Shown one piece after another: positions 1 to 8,765 of a DNA stretch of 64,000 nucleotides (position 1 is its first letter; each line of letters begins with the position of its first letter). Below the pieces are notes generated by a model, which saw only the letters and a list, made by a program, of their open reading frames with translations, did no database searches and had not been told where the DNA came from. The position numbers and the translations under genes were made by a program. Source of the stretch: PHAA01 sp034927445 (GTDB lineage: Bacteria; Bacillota; Syntrophomonadia; Syntrophomonadales; Syntrophomonadaceae); NCBI GenBank assembly GCA_034927445.1, contig JAYFPZ010000003.1, forward strand, positions 1-64,000, given 5' to 3'.

Positions 1-624
1 AAAGATACAGGTCCGGCAGTCGCAGGCCACGCATACCTGACGGCAGGCATAGCAGCGTATGCAGGCTGACAGGGTGTCCTCCCAGAACTGGTAGCGCTCG
101 TCGGCTGACATCTGTTCAATTTCTTTTACCCGGGCAAAACGGTCTCCCTGCTGCCGGGGGGTCTGTTCGGGACCCGCCAGCTCGTCATAGATGACCGGAT
201 TGGGCTGGATGCAGTCCAGGCATTTTTTAGCCAGTCCTTCTTCCTGATTCTTGGCAAAACCGCTGGAGTTGCGGGCGGCTGCCAGGGGATCTTTCAGCCC
301 GGGGCAGGGAATCCCCACGATATACAATCGCTCTCTTTTAATCTGCAGGTCTTCCAATAGTCTGACCACTCCGCGGGAATCACAGCCTTTGACCGCTATC
401 CCGATTCGCTCGGAACCATCCCTGAATTTCAGCAGGACATTGGCCACGTTATAGATGCTGTATTCGTTGAACACGATATTCTTTACGTCGTCTGCATTTC
501 TGGCCACATAGGCTCGGGTTTGAAAGTCCTGGTCTCCCTTTTCCCAGGCCAGGAAAACATCGATCTTGTCTTCTGCAAAAAGCCTGGTCGCAATTGCTTG
601 TAACGTATTGGTTATTTCTTTCAT
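1..624 (-). CDS. FrhB/FdhB-like iron-sulfur protein, 3' part outside window
   Basis: Open frame of 208 codons running off the left edge without a stop. The start ATG lies in an ATGA overlap with the mvhD stop, so translation is probably coupled. The N-terminal half resembles the FrhB/FdhB N-terminal domain (VKGCDSRGVVRLL, then YIVGIPCPG at about residues 105-115). A KCLDC segment follows near residue 140, and a dense cysteine run CIRCYACRQVC..CDCRTC near residues 187-206, which should bind [4Fe-4S]. Proteins of this type sit beside HdrA and MvhD in anaerobic Firmicutes and pass electrons to or from an HdrA complex. The partner is inferred from position; the missing C-terminus would show whether a flavin site is present. 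Confidence 0.75.
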   Translation of the reverse strand, partial: MKEITNTLQAIATRLFAEDKIDVFLAWEKGDQDFQTRAYVARNADDVKNIVFNEYSIYNVANVLLKFRDGSERIGIAVKGCDSRGVVRLLEDLQIKRERLYIVGIPCPGLKDPLAAARNSSGFAKNQEEGLAKKCLDCIQPNPVIYDELAGPEQTPRQQGDRFARVKEIEQMSADERYQFWEDTLSACIRCYACRQVCVACDCRTCIF

Positions 625-1055
625 TGCGCATCCCTCAGCTTTCGGTTCGGTCCCAGTCGGCGTATGTCATCGACCAACTTGATCATTACTTCCTGGAATT
701 TATTCGCTTCTGAACCTGAGATCCAGGAAGTCTGAAAACGCTCAGCTTCAATGCCCATGAACTGCATCAGGTTTTTCGTAATCGTCTGGCGCCGGCGGTT
801 GTAGTAATTGCCGGTTCCATAGTGGCAGTCGCCGGGGTGGCAGCCCGACAGCAATACCCCGTCCGCCCCCTGGTTAAAGGCACGCATAACCCACATGGGA
901 TCAAAACGGCCCGAGCAGGGCGTACGTATGATTCGCACATCCGGCGGATATTCATAATGATTGAAGCCGGCCATGTCGGCACCGGCATAGGTGCACCAGT
1001 TACATGTGAATACGATAATTTTGGGTCTCCATTCATTATTGGCTGCTAACGACAT
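621..1055 (-). CDS. mvhD: MvhD-like hydrogenase/heterodisulfide-reductase iron-sulfur subunit
   Basis: 144 aa, the usual length of the MvhD/FlxD delta family, which carries a [2Fe-2S] cluster and passes electrons to HdrA. Family cysteines are visible: CNWCTYAGAD near residue 18, PCSGRFDP near residue 46, GCHPGDCHY near residue 75. GGAGGT lies nine bases before the ATG, inside the hdrA end; the gene overlaps hdrA by 10 bp upstream and the FrhB-like gene by 4 bp downstream. No hydrogenase subunit is in view, so the electron donor is unknown. The module could serve formate, NADH or a methylene-THF reductase. Confidence 0.92.
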   Translation of the reverse strand: MSLAANNEWRPKIIVFTCNWCTYAGADMAGFNHYEYPPDVRIIRTPCSGRFDPMWVMRAFNQGADGVLLSGCHPGDCHYGTGNYYNRRRQTITKNLMQFMGIEAERFQTSWISGSEANKFQEVMIKLVDDIRRLGPNRKLRDAQ

Positions 1056-3031
1056 AATGCATCTACCTCCGCGGCTATTTGTTCATCGTTAAATCCTTTC
1101 AGGTTCAGGGCCTTGGTGCGGCAGGCCGGTATACAGGCACCGCATCCCTGACACAATGCTTCATTGATCTGCACTACATTGCGGGTAATGCTTTTACCCC
1201 GCACCCGGTCGCTGCAGCTATACAAGGACAGGGCGCCATAAGGGCAGATGGGTACGCAAAAACCGCAGCCGGAACAACGCCCGGGGCTCACTTCAGAAAT
1301 CATCGGCTCAGTATTCAGCTCGCTATTGGATAATAAAGCGCCCACTTTGGCTGCGGTAGCGCTGGCCTGGGCTACGGTATCCGGAATATCCTTGGGTCCC
1401 TGACAGGTTCCGGCTAAATATACTCCGGCGGTAAAGGTTTCCACCGGCTGCAGTTTGGGGTGGGCTTCCTGGAACCAGCCGTCTTTGTCCACGGAAAAGC
1501 CTATCGTACGGGCCAGGCTTTCATGTCCGGACGCAGGAACCATAGCCGTAGCCAGCACCACCATATCAACTTCAACTTCTAAAGCCCGGCCCAGTAGGGT
1601 ATCCTCTGTCTTTAAAAGCAGCGCGTCGCCCCGGGGGTAGATCTTGCTGACCCGGCCGCGGATATATTTGGCCCCGGCATCCAAGGCCCGCTGATAAAAC
1701 TCTTCGTAGTTCTTGCCGGCGGTACGGACATCCATATAGAAGACGTAGGCTTCGCTGTCTTCAATCTTGGTCTTCGCCTGATAGGCGTGCTTGGCGGTAT
1801 ACATGCAGCAGGCCCGGGAGCAGTATCCTTTGCCTTTGGTATCATCCCTCGATCCTACGCATTTGATAAAAGCAATCCGTTTAGGCTCCCTGCCGTCTGA
1901 GGGCCGCTGTATATGCCCTCCGGTCGGCCCGCCGGCATTAACCAGGCGTTCAAATTCCAACCCGCTGATGACATCGGGATACTTGCCATAGCCATACTCG
2001 CCATAGGCTTCTTTCCAGTCGAAAAGATCGTAGCCGGTCGCCAGGACGATTGCCCCCACATCATATTCAGCGAATTCGTCCTTATCCTGGTAACGGATCG
2101 CCTGGGTGGGACATACCTTTTCACAGACCCCGCATTTGTCTTTGGTCAGCTTCAGACAGTTCTCAGCATCTATGCGAGGTTTGCTGGGAACTGCCTGGGG
2201 AAACTCTTTATAAATGGCGGTACGATTGCTCATGCCCAGATCAAACTCATTGGGGATTTTTTTGCTCGGGCACTTTTCCAGACAGGTGCCGCAGCCGGTA
2301 CATAAGTCCCAATCTACATATCTGGCTTTTTTCTTAATCGTTACATGAAAGTTGCCTACATAACCGGTTACTTTAACTACCTCGGCATAAGTGATGGTTT
2401 CAATATTCGGGTGCTGGGCCACCGCTACCATCTTGGGCGAACAAATGCAGGCGGAACAGTCCATGGTGGGAAAGGTCTTATCCAGTTGAGCCATTTTGCC
2501 TCCTATAGACATGGCCCGCTCAACCAGAATGACGGGATACTTATTGTCAGCAATATCCAAAGCCGCCTGCATACCCGCAATCCCTCCGCCTATTACCAGC
2601 GCCCTTCTGGTTACCGGAATAGTCGAACTGCTGAGGGGCTGATTGCGAACGACTTTGGCTACACCGGCGCGGACCAGGTCGATTGCCTTCTGCGTCGCCG
2701 CTTCCATGTCGTGGTGTACCCATGATACCTGCTCCCGCAGATTAATCTGCTCGAACATATAACCATTCAGTCCGCCTTCTTCGACCGCTTTGCGGAATAC
2801 TTTCTCATGCATGCGCGGCGAACAGGAGGCCACCACCACCTGCTCTAACTGATAATCCTTAATAGCCTGTTTGATAAGTTCCTGGCCGGGATCGGAGCAG
2901 GTATATTTATTGTTGGCGGCATAGACAACGCCAGGCATATTTTTGGCTGCTTCAGTTACTTGAACGGTGTTTACAGTGGCCGCAATATTGGCTCCGCAAT
3001 CACAAACGAAAACACCGACTCGCTTTTTCAT
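1046..3031 (-). CDS. hdrA: HdrA-like FAD/iron-sulfur protein of a heterodisulfide-reductase-type complex
   Basis: 661 aa. An N-terminal segment with paired cysteines (VFVCDCGAN) is followed by a Rossmann FAD site GGGIAGMQAALDIA near residues 148-160. Next comes the HdrA-specific cysteine cluster DCSACICSPKM near residue 200, an inserted ferredoxin domain (CTGCGTCLEKCP near 245, CGVCEKVCP near 300), and a C-terminal pair of [4Fe-4S] motifs (CSGCGFCVPICP near 590, CQGCGACIPACR near 630). This is the bifurcating/confurcating flavoprotein scaffold of Hdr complexes. It leads a tightly overlapping operon with mvhD and the FrhB-like gene; GGGAG lies nine bases before the ATG. HdrB and HdrC are not in this window, so coenzyme M/B heterodisulfide is not implied as substrate. 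Confidence 0.95.
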   Translation of the reverse strand: MKKRVGVFVCDCGANIAATVNTVQVTEAAKNMPGVVYAANNKYTCSDPGQELIKQAIKDYQLEQVVVASCSPRMHEKVFRKAVEEGGLNGYMFEQINLREQVSWVHHDMEAATQKAIDLVRAGVAKVVRNQPLSSSTIPVTRRALVIGGGIAGMQAALDIADNKYPVILVERAMSIGGKMAQLDKTFPTMDCSACICSPKMVAVAQHPNIETITYAEVVKVTGYVGNFHVTIKKKARYVDWDLCTGCGTCLEKCPSKKIPNEFDLGMSNRTAIYKEFPQAVPSKPRIDAENCLKLTKDKCGVCEKVCPTQAIRYQDKDEFAEYDVGAIVLATGYDLFDWKEAYGEYGYGKYPDVISGLEFERLVNAGGPTGGHIQRPSDGREPKRIAFIKCVGSRDDTKGKGYCSRACCMYTAKHAYQAKTKIEDSEAYVFYMDVRTAGKNYEEFYQRALDAGAKYIRGRVSKIYPRGDALLLKTEDTLLGRALEVEVDMVVLATAMVPASGHESLARTIGFSVDKDGWFQEAHPKLQPVETFTAGVYLAGTCQGPKDIPDTVAQASATAAKVGALLSNSELNTEPMISEVSPGRCSGCGFCVPICPYGALSLYSCSDRVRGKSITRNVVQINEALCQGCGACIPACRTKALNLKGFNDEQIAAEVDALCR

Positions 3032-3277
3032 ACCGAAATTCTCCCTTCATTACTTTATTTTTGAGTGCATAATAGGCAACGTTAGCCGGCCGTATTTGCG
3101 GCTTACATAATCCATCAGCCGCAAAAGCCGATATGATACTTGCTAGTTGTGCGATACAAGCTATTGAAGGGTAAAGCTATATTTTCATACAAGGGGAAAA
3201 GGAGCAAGGCCAGACGCGGCCTTTTATGCAGGAAGGAATCGCCGGGAAGGATCAGGATTAACGGTACACTGTAATCA

Positions 3278-3433
3278 ATATTCCCAAACGGGATTCAGGT
3301 GAAAAAAGGCTTCCTCATACTTTAAGAACCAGTTCCGCCATTGTACAAAAGAACCTAAATGAACCAACGGTCCATTTGCCAATATTCAAATAAACAGGTT
3401 CACTGCTTGCTTAAACCTTGAGCTTGACAGCAC
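3278..3433 (-). pseudogene. Short TGA-interrupted frame upstream of hdrA
   Basis: A perfect GGAGGT sits seven bases before a GTG at 3433. The frame runs 15 codons, meets TGA at 3386-3388, then stays open 36 more codons to a second TGA at 3275. The second part has a plausible protein composition (LVHLGSFVQWRNWFLKY). I do not recognise it. It could be a decayed gene, a leader peptide for the hdrA operon, or chance. Confidence 0.25.
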
Positions 3434-3818
3434 TTTTCTCACCTCCATTGAAATATTTAAAGTAGGCTGATTGCAAATCATCGAACGATTACTGGCTGCA
3501 ATCGTCGGCATAGATCACCACAGCCAAAAATATATCAGTATCAGTCCATATTATAACTCAAATTTGTTGGGGAGAACACTCTTATTCGCCCCAAAGCCAA
3601 GCGCCCGGTCTCAGCCGGGGGTTCAGACGGCAGCAAGGCAGGCGAGCAAAAAAAAAGCACCCAAAGTTGTCAAAAGAACTGTCCCCTCGACAACCCGGGC
3701 AATCTGCCCGGGCAAAATAAATCGGGGATACGACCATAGGCAGAAGGCCGGTCCCCGGTGAAATATCTATTTAAAATGTTGTTCCCAAGTGTTATCGGAC
3801 AACCGCTGGCTGGGATGA
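3434..3818. other. Intergenic region between spoIVA and the hdrA operon
   Basis: No convincing gene. It contains the GGAGGT at 3441-3446. Around 3660-3735 is low-value repeated sequence, including a small palindrome near 3700-3717 (cccgggcaatctgcccggg). The promoter of the hdrA operon should lie here or just downstream, but I could not place it with confidence. Confidence 0.4.
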
Positions 3819-5297
3819 TTATATAATAATGCAGATTAGTCCGCCGCTGCCTTCATTGACAATTCTCTGCAGGGTATCCTGCAGTTTAATCTGAGCGTTC
3901 TCGGGCATACGATGGAGTTTGTTCTGAATACCCTCTCTTACCAGATCATGCAGGGATTTGCCGAAGATATTGGACTCCCAAATCTTGGTGGGGTCTTCTT
4001 CAAACTCATCCAGCATATAACGGACCAATTCCTCACATTGCTTCTCAGTGCCGATTATCGGGGTTATCTCAGTAGTTATATCAGCCTTGATTATATGCAG
4101 GGAAGGCGCTTTGGCTTTCAATTTAACTCCGAAACGATTACCCTGTTTAATCAGCTCAGGTTCCTCCAGGATCATTTCCTCCAGGCGGGGAGTAACCACG
4201 CCATACCCTGATTCCCTGACTTCCGCCAAGGCCGAGGCCACTTTGTCAAACTCGCGTTTGGCCACGCTCAGGTCTTTCATAATCCGAATAATATCCTGAT
4301 TACCCTCTACGTCAAAACCGCTTACTTCACTCAAAGAGGTATAGAACAGCTCTTCGGGTACGGAGACGTCGATTGCAGCAGTTCCTGTTCCCAGGTCAAT
4401 TTCCTCCAGACTGACAAAACTAATATTGATTACATCAGAAAGTTTTTCAATAGCCTTGTCAATGTCCCGCACCTTTTTGATATCTTTAAGAATTTCGCGG
4501 ATGGCGCCTTCCAGATCAGCCCTGAGCCAGAAATCTTCGTCCAATTCATCCACCCACAAAGGCAGTTTAATGTTAACTTCCTGTACCGGGAATTCATACA
4601 GCACTTCTTCCAAAACGCTCAGAATTTGATCATCGGTCATGGTGGCACTGTCAATCGGAATAATAGTTACTCCGTACTTGTCAGCCAACTCATCCGCCAA
4701 GGCCATGGTTTCTTTATCGTAGGGATGAGTGGAATTCAGAAGAACGATAAACGGTTTGTTCAGTTCCTTCAATTCACGGATAACTCTCTCTTCCGCATCC
4801 AGATAGTTGCCGCGGGGAATATCACTGATACTGCCGTCGGTGATCATTACGATACCGATGGTAGAGTGGTCGGTAATAACTTTTCTGGTGCCTATTTCGG
4901 CCGCTTCTTCGAAGGGAACCTCATAGTCAAACCAGGGAGTTCTTACCATGCGAGGTTCTTCATCTTCTTCGTAACCCAGGGCCCCATCGACTGCATATCC
5001 AACACAATCAATCAGTCTCACCTTTAAGGATATGCCGTTTTTGGTAAAAATCTCGACCGCTTCATTGGGTACGAATTTTGGTTCGGTAGTAGTGATAGTT
5101 TTCCCGGCGCCGCTCTGAGGCAGTTCGTCTTTGGCACGCTCCCTCTCGTATAGGTCTTTGATATTGGGTAGCACCATAATTTCCATGAATCTTTTTACGA
5201 ATGTTGATTTGCCTGTTCTAACCGGACCTACTACTCCCAGGTAAATATCGCCGCCAGTTCTTTCGGCGATATCATCTAAAATATTAGTTCCTTCCAC
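3819..5297 (-). CDS. spoIVA: Stage IV sporulation protein A (spore-coat morphogenetic ATPase)
   Basis: SpoIVA hydrolyses ATP to polymerise on the outer forespore membrane and anchor the coat basement layer. The N-terminus reads DIAERTGGDIYLGVVGPVRT followed by GKSTF, a Walker A in the TRAFAC-type fold. The protein ends in GGLICIII, the hydrophobic tail typical of the family. The frame extends 26 codons further to an ATG at 5375. I chose GTG at 5297 because GGGAGG lies at the right distance and the resulting 492 aa equals the usual length. It is the last gene of the block with gpsA, plsY and der, but gpsA ends in its own terminator. Confidence 0.96.
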   Translation of the reverse strand: MEGTNILDDIAERTGGDIYLGVVGPVRTGKSTFVKRFMEIMVLPNIKDLYERERAKDELPQSGAGKTITTTEPKFVPNEAVEIFTKNGISLKVRLIDCVGYAVDGALGYEEDEEPRMVRTPWFDYEVPFEEAAEIGTRKVITDHSTIGIVMITDGSISDIPRGNYLDAEERVIRELKELNKPFIVLLNSTHPYDKETMALADELADKYGVTIIPIDSATMTDDQILSVLEEVLYEFPVQEVNIKLPLWVDELDEDFWLRADLEGAIREILKDIKKVRDIDKAIEKLSDVINISFVSLEEIDLGTGTAAIDVSVPEELFYTSLSEVSGFDVEGNQDIIRIMKDLSVAKREFDKVASALAEVRESGYGVVTPRLEEMILEEPELIKQGNRFGVKLKAKAPSLHIIKADITTEITPIIGTEKQCEELVRYMLDEFEEDPTKIWESNIFGKSLHDLVREGIQNKLHRMPENAQIKLQDTLQRIVNEGSGGLICIII

Positions 5298-5432
5298 TTC
5301 TCTTTTTCCCTCCCTTGGATAAACTTTTATAAGGCATCCTCCCTCCGTATCTGGACACCCCTTTGAAATGGGCAATTCGGTTTATAACACTATAAATATA
5401 TTGTTGTACAATCGGTAATATAACCAGAAAAG

Positions 5433-5463
5433 AAAAAAAGTGTGATATTTACCACACTTTTTA
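5433..5463 (-). terminator. Intrinsic terminator of gpsA
   Basis: AAAAGTGTG pairs with CACACTTTT around a short loop, followed on the minus strand by a T run (5433-5439). The hairpin begins at the gpsA stop codon. The symmetric A/T flanks would let it work on either strand. Confidence 0.8.
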
Positions 5464-6492
5464 CCAATCTCGTACCCCCGCTGCCAGATCTTCCGTCTCA
5501 TTCTTTTTCTGCCTCTGCATCAGACCCCATACTGCATCCCGCGGGTCTCGGCCCTCAAACAACACCTGATAACAGGCTCGGGTTATAGGCATCTCTATAC
5601 CCATTTGCAAGGCCAGTCGGTTTACCACCCTGCAGGTATGGGCCCCTTCAACGACCATGCCTATACGCTGCAAAGTTTCCTCCAGGCTTAATCCCTGGCC
5701 GATCATTTCTCCCGCCCTCCGGTTGCGGGAATGCCGGCTTCCGCAGGTCACAACCAGGTCGCCGATTCCGCTTAATCCGCTGAAGGTGCGAGGGTCGCCG
5801 CCCATAGCCGCACCCATCCTGACTAATTCAGTCAAGGCCCGGGTCAGCAATGCTGCCATGGTATTGTCTCCATAGCCTAAACCGTAGGCAATTCCCGTAG
5901 CCAGAGCGATGATGTTTTTCAGGGCTCCCCCCAATTCAACCCCGGCTACATCCGGGTTGGTATAAACTCGGAAAGTTGGGGACATAAACTTATCCTGGGC
6001 TAACGTTGCGATGTCGCTCCGGGCGGCGGCCACCGATACCGCGGTGGGTATCTCCCGGGCTACTTCTTCGGCATGGCTGGGCCCTGATAATACGATATAG
6101 CGGTTCCGGATATCAGGCCCCAAGATTGCTTCGGCCACCTGACTCATCCGCATACCGGTGGCAATCTCCAGACCCTTGGCGGTATTTACTATATGCATAC
6201 CAGGTGTAATGTAGATTTTTGCCCTCTCCAGGACCTCACGCAATGCCTGGGAAGGTACTGACAGAACCAACCAGTCAGCACCTTCCATGGCAGCAGCCAT
6301 ATCCATACCCGGCCTGACTTCATCCGGAATGGTTACACCCGGTAAAAACCGGCGGTTTTCCCGGCATTCTGCCATAACCTCAATATCATCCTCAGGCCTT
6401 CCCCAAAGAAAAACCTGATTATTGTTTTTAGCCAGTAAAGCGGCCAGAGCGGTTCCCCAACTGCCGGCTCCAAGAACGCATACCTTATTCAT
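5461..6492 (-). CDS. gpsA: Glycerol-3-phosphate dehydrogenase [NAD(P)+]
   Basis: Reduces dihydroxyacetone phosphate to sn-glycerol 3-phosphate for phospholipid synthesis, in the cytosol. 343 aa, normal length. The N-terminal dinucleotide motif is GAGSWGTALA (residues 8-17). The catalytic lysine region is NTAKGLE near 103-109; GGALKNIIALATGI near 187 is the family signature with the second catalytic lysine. GGGAGG precedes the ATG. It lies 26 bp after plsY, so precursor and first acylation step are made from the same unit. Confidence 0.97.
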   Translation of the reverse strand: MNKVCVLGAGSWGTALAALLAKNNNQVFLWGRPEDDIEVMAECRENRRFLPGVTIPDEVRPGMDMAAAMEGADWLVLSVPSQALREVLERAKIYITPGMHIVNTAKGLEIATGMRMSQVAEAILGPDIRNRYIVLSGPSHAEEVAREIPTAVSVAAARSDIATLAQDKFMSPTFRVYTNPDVAGVELGGALKNIIALATGIAYGLGYGDNTMAALLTRALTELVRMGAAMGGDPRTFSGLSGIGDLVVTCGSRHSRNRRAGEMIGQGLSLEETLQRIGMVVEGAHTCRVVNRLALQMGIEMPITRACYQVLFEGRDPRDAVWGLMQRQKKNETEDLAAGVRDW

Positions 6493-6518
6493 ATTTCCTC
6501 CCTCTATTCCTATTTATA

Positions 6519-7109
6519 TTATACCGCTTTCTCAGTAATCTTTTTTTCAGTTCCATGGCGCAGACGCTCTATATTGGTTCTATGCCGGAATATAATCATA
6601 ACGGCAATCAACAGGCTCATAGCGGCATAGATCTTGGGATGATATACCAGCCCAGCCAGTATTGGCAGCGAAGCTGCCGCACAAATTGAACCGAGGGATA
6701 CATATCTGGTGACACCAATTATAACTACAAAAATAACTGCCAGCAGCAGGAATACTTTGGGCATCAGAACCAATACCACACCTGCCGCGGTAGCAACCCC
6801 CTTACCCCCGCGAAATCCTAGAAAGATGGGCCAGCAGTGCCCCATTACCGCTATAGTTGCACAAATTGCGGCCAGGTTCATTCCTCCGAAATGCAAACCT
6901 AACCAGGCTGAAACTGCTCCCTTGGAAAGGTCGCCCAGTAAAGAAAGCACAGCTATCTTTATTCCCAGAGTCCGCAGCACATTAGTGGCCCCTACATTTC
7001 CTGTCCCCCTGGCTCTGATGTCGACCCCGCCCAATGCCCGGCTGAAAATATAGGAAAAGGGAATTGCCCCTATAAGGTAGCATAATAAGACCAGCAAAAT
7101 TTCTTTCAT
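6519..7109 (-). CDS. plsY: Acyl-phosphate:glycerol-3-phosphate acyltransferase
   Basis: Integral membrane enzyme that moves the acyl group from acyl phosphate to glycerol 3-phosphate. 196 aa with about five hydrophobic segments. Family motifs are visible: GSI-type ARGTGNVGATNVLR near residues 33-46, GHCWPIFLGFRGGKGVAT near 90-107, and a third near 140-155 (SLGSICAA). GGGAGG precedes the ATG. The partner plsX is not in this window. Confidence 0.97.
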   Translation of the reverse strand: MKEILLVLLCYLIGAIPFSYIFSRALGGVDIRARGTGNVGATNVLRTLGIKIAVLSLLGDLSKGAVSAWLGLHFGGMNLAAICATIAVMGHCWPIFLGFRGGKGVATAAGVVLVLMPKVFLLLAVIFVVIIGVTRYVSLGSICAAASLPILAGLVYHPKIYAAMSLLIAVMIIFRHRTNIERLRHGTEKKITEKAV

Positions 7110-7126
7110 GATAACCTCCCATCACC

Positions 7127-8449
7127 TTATTCTTTAGCATCCCGTTTACGAACCGTCAGCTTTATGGGAGTGCCTTCAAAGCCAAAGTTTTTACGCAGGA
7201 CATTATCCAAATAACGCAGGTAGGAAAAATGAACCTTCTCCGGATAATTGGCGAAAAAAATAAAATGGGGCGGAGCTGTACCGACCTGGGTAGTATAATA
7301 GATTTTTATTTTCCTGCCGCCTCCTCCGGGTAGCGGATTTAATAATAAGGCTTCATTGATTACTTCGTTTAGTTCGCTGGTTTTAATTCTTCGATTATGC
7401 TGTCCTGATACAAAGTCAACCAGTTCCAGAATCTTGAATATCCTTTGCCGGGTATGGGCGGAAACATATAATATCGGGCAATAGGCCAGGAATTTTAAGT
7501 CCTCGCGAATGTCTTGGTCAAACCGGTTCATGGTTTGTCCATCTTTTTTGATCAAATCCCATTTATTTACAACTATTATACTAGCTTTTCCCTGTTCATG
7601 AACATATCCCGCTATCCTTTTATCCTGTTCAATCACTCCCTCGCTGGCATCCAGCATTATCAAGACTATATCAGCCCGTTCCACACTTTTCAGGGCTCTT
7701 ATTACGCTATATCTCTCCGTAGATTCTTTTATGCGGGATTTCTTTCTGATGCCGGCAGTATCAATCAAGATATATTTATTACCTTCATATTCAAAGGGCG
7801 TGTCAATCGCATCACGGGTGGTACCTGGCACATTGCTGACGATAACTCTTTCCTCGCCCAGGAACGCATTCACCAGGGAGGACTTGCCTACGTTCGGCCT
7901 TCCTACAATGGCGATTTTAATTGCATCCTCATCCTCTTCATATTCAGAGGCGGGGGCAAATCGTTCTACTACTGCATCCAGCAGTTCGTTAATATTCCGG
8001 CCGTGCATAGCCGATACGGGAATGGGTTCTCCCAAGCCCAGCTGGTAAAACTCATAATAATCCAGCTGGCGATCAAAATTTTCCACCTTATTGGCAGCCA
8101 GGATTACCGGTTTTTTGCTTTTGCGCAGCAGATTGGCCACCTGCTCATCCTCGTGGCTGACTCCATCCTGTGCATCCACCACCAAAATGATGACATCCGC
8201 TTCTTCTACCGCCAATTCTGCTTGCAGCTTGATCTCGCGTGTAAAAATATCTCCGTCATCAAAGCGAATGCCGCCCGTATCTATAATGATAAACTCCCGT
8301 CCCTCCCAGTCCGAACTGTCATAGAGGCGGTCACGGGTAACGCCGGGTATATCCTCAACGATAGCTTTGCGCGACCCTGCCAGCCGATTAAACAGGGTTG
8401 ACTTTCCTACATTGGGACGCCCTACAATGGCAACTACCGGTTTTGACAT
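7127..8449 (-). CDS. der: Ribosome-assembly GTPase Der (EngA)
   Basis: Double-domain GTPase needed for 50S maturation. Two complete G domains: GRPNVGKSTLFN (near residue 8), DTGG and NKVE; then GRPNVGKSSLVN (near 185), DTAG and NKWD. A KH-like C-terminal domain follows. The frame opens with TTG at 8461, but GGAGG lies five bases before ATG 8449 (MSKPVVAIVG), giving 440 aa. The order DUF512 gene-der-plsY-gpsA-spoIVA is conserved in many Clostridia. Confidence 0.97.
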   Translation of the reverse strand: MSKPVVAIVGRPNVGKSTLFNRLAGSRKAIVEDIPGVTRDRLYDSSDWEGREFIIIDTGGIRFDDGDIFTREIKLQAELAVEEADVIILVVDAQDGVSHEDEQVANLLRKSKKPVILAANKVENFDRQLDYYEFYQLGLGEPIPVSAMHGRNINELLDAVVERFAPASEYEEDEDAIKIAIVGRPNVGKSSLVNAFLGEERVIVSNVPGTTRDAIDTPFEYEGNKYILIDTAGIRKKSRIKESTERYSVIRALKSVERADIVLIMLDASEGVIEQDKRIAGYVHEQGKASIIVVNKWDLIKKDGQTMNRFDQDIREDLKFLAYCPILYVSAHTRQRIFKILELVDFVSGQHNRRIKTSELNEVINEALLLNPLPGGGGRKIKIYYTTQVGTAPPHFIFFANYPEKVHFSYLRYLDNVLRKNFGFEGTPIKLTVRKRDAKE

Positions 8450-8461
8450 ACCTACCTCCAA

Positions 8462-8765
8462 AAAATTAATAGACGCATAATGACGCTGACTTATATGAAC
8501 TTCGCAGACTTATTTAATGATTATTATGAATAACATTAAGTTAGATTTAACTTTTTAAAACCATTACTTAATTAATTTCACTCTGTCTGTTTCCTTTTAA
8601 GGCTTATTATTTATTAAATCCGCGCAGGTCATAATTATCCGCGCCTGTCCGCGTCCTATTTCTCCATTATTTAATCTGTGATAATCATTGTCATCAGCAA
8701 TATCATTGGCTATTCCGCCTTTTGTCCTTCATGGTTCTGTCGGCGCTGTTCATAATAGTCCGCGT
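8462..8765. repeat. Intergenic repeat family C, copy 1 (8618-8766)
   Basis: No gene. From about 8618 the sequence matches 21751-21890: both begin tccgcgYaGtcata, then tccgcgcctgtccgcgtc, an atcagcRatatcat core, and end with agtccgcgt. The copy abuts the stop of the DUF512 gene, as the other copy nearly abuts the stop of the arginine decarboxylase gene. 8462-8617 is AT-rich with nothing I can name. Confidence 0.6.

Noticed and set aside
7514..8401. Long plus-strand open frame opposite der
   Set aside because: It is the antisense of a conserved GTPase gene with perfect motifs, has no ribosome site and an unnatural composition.
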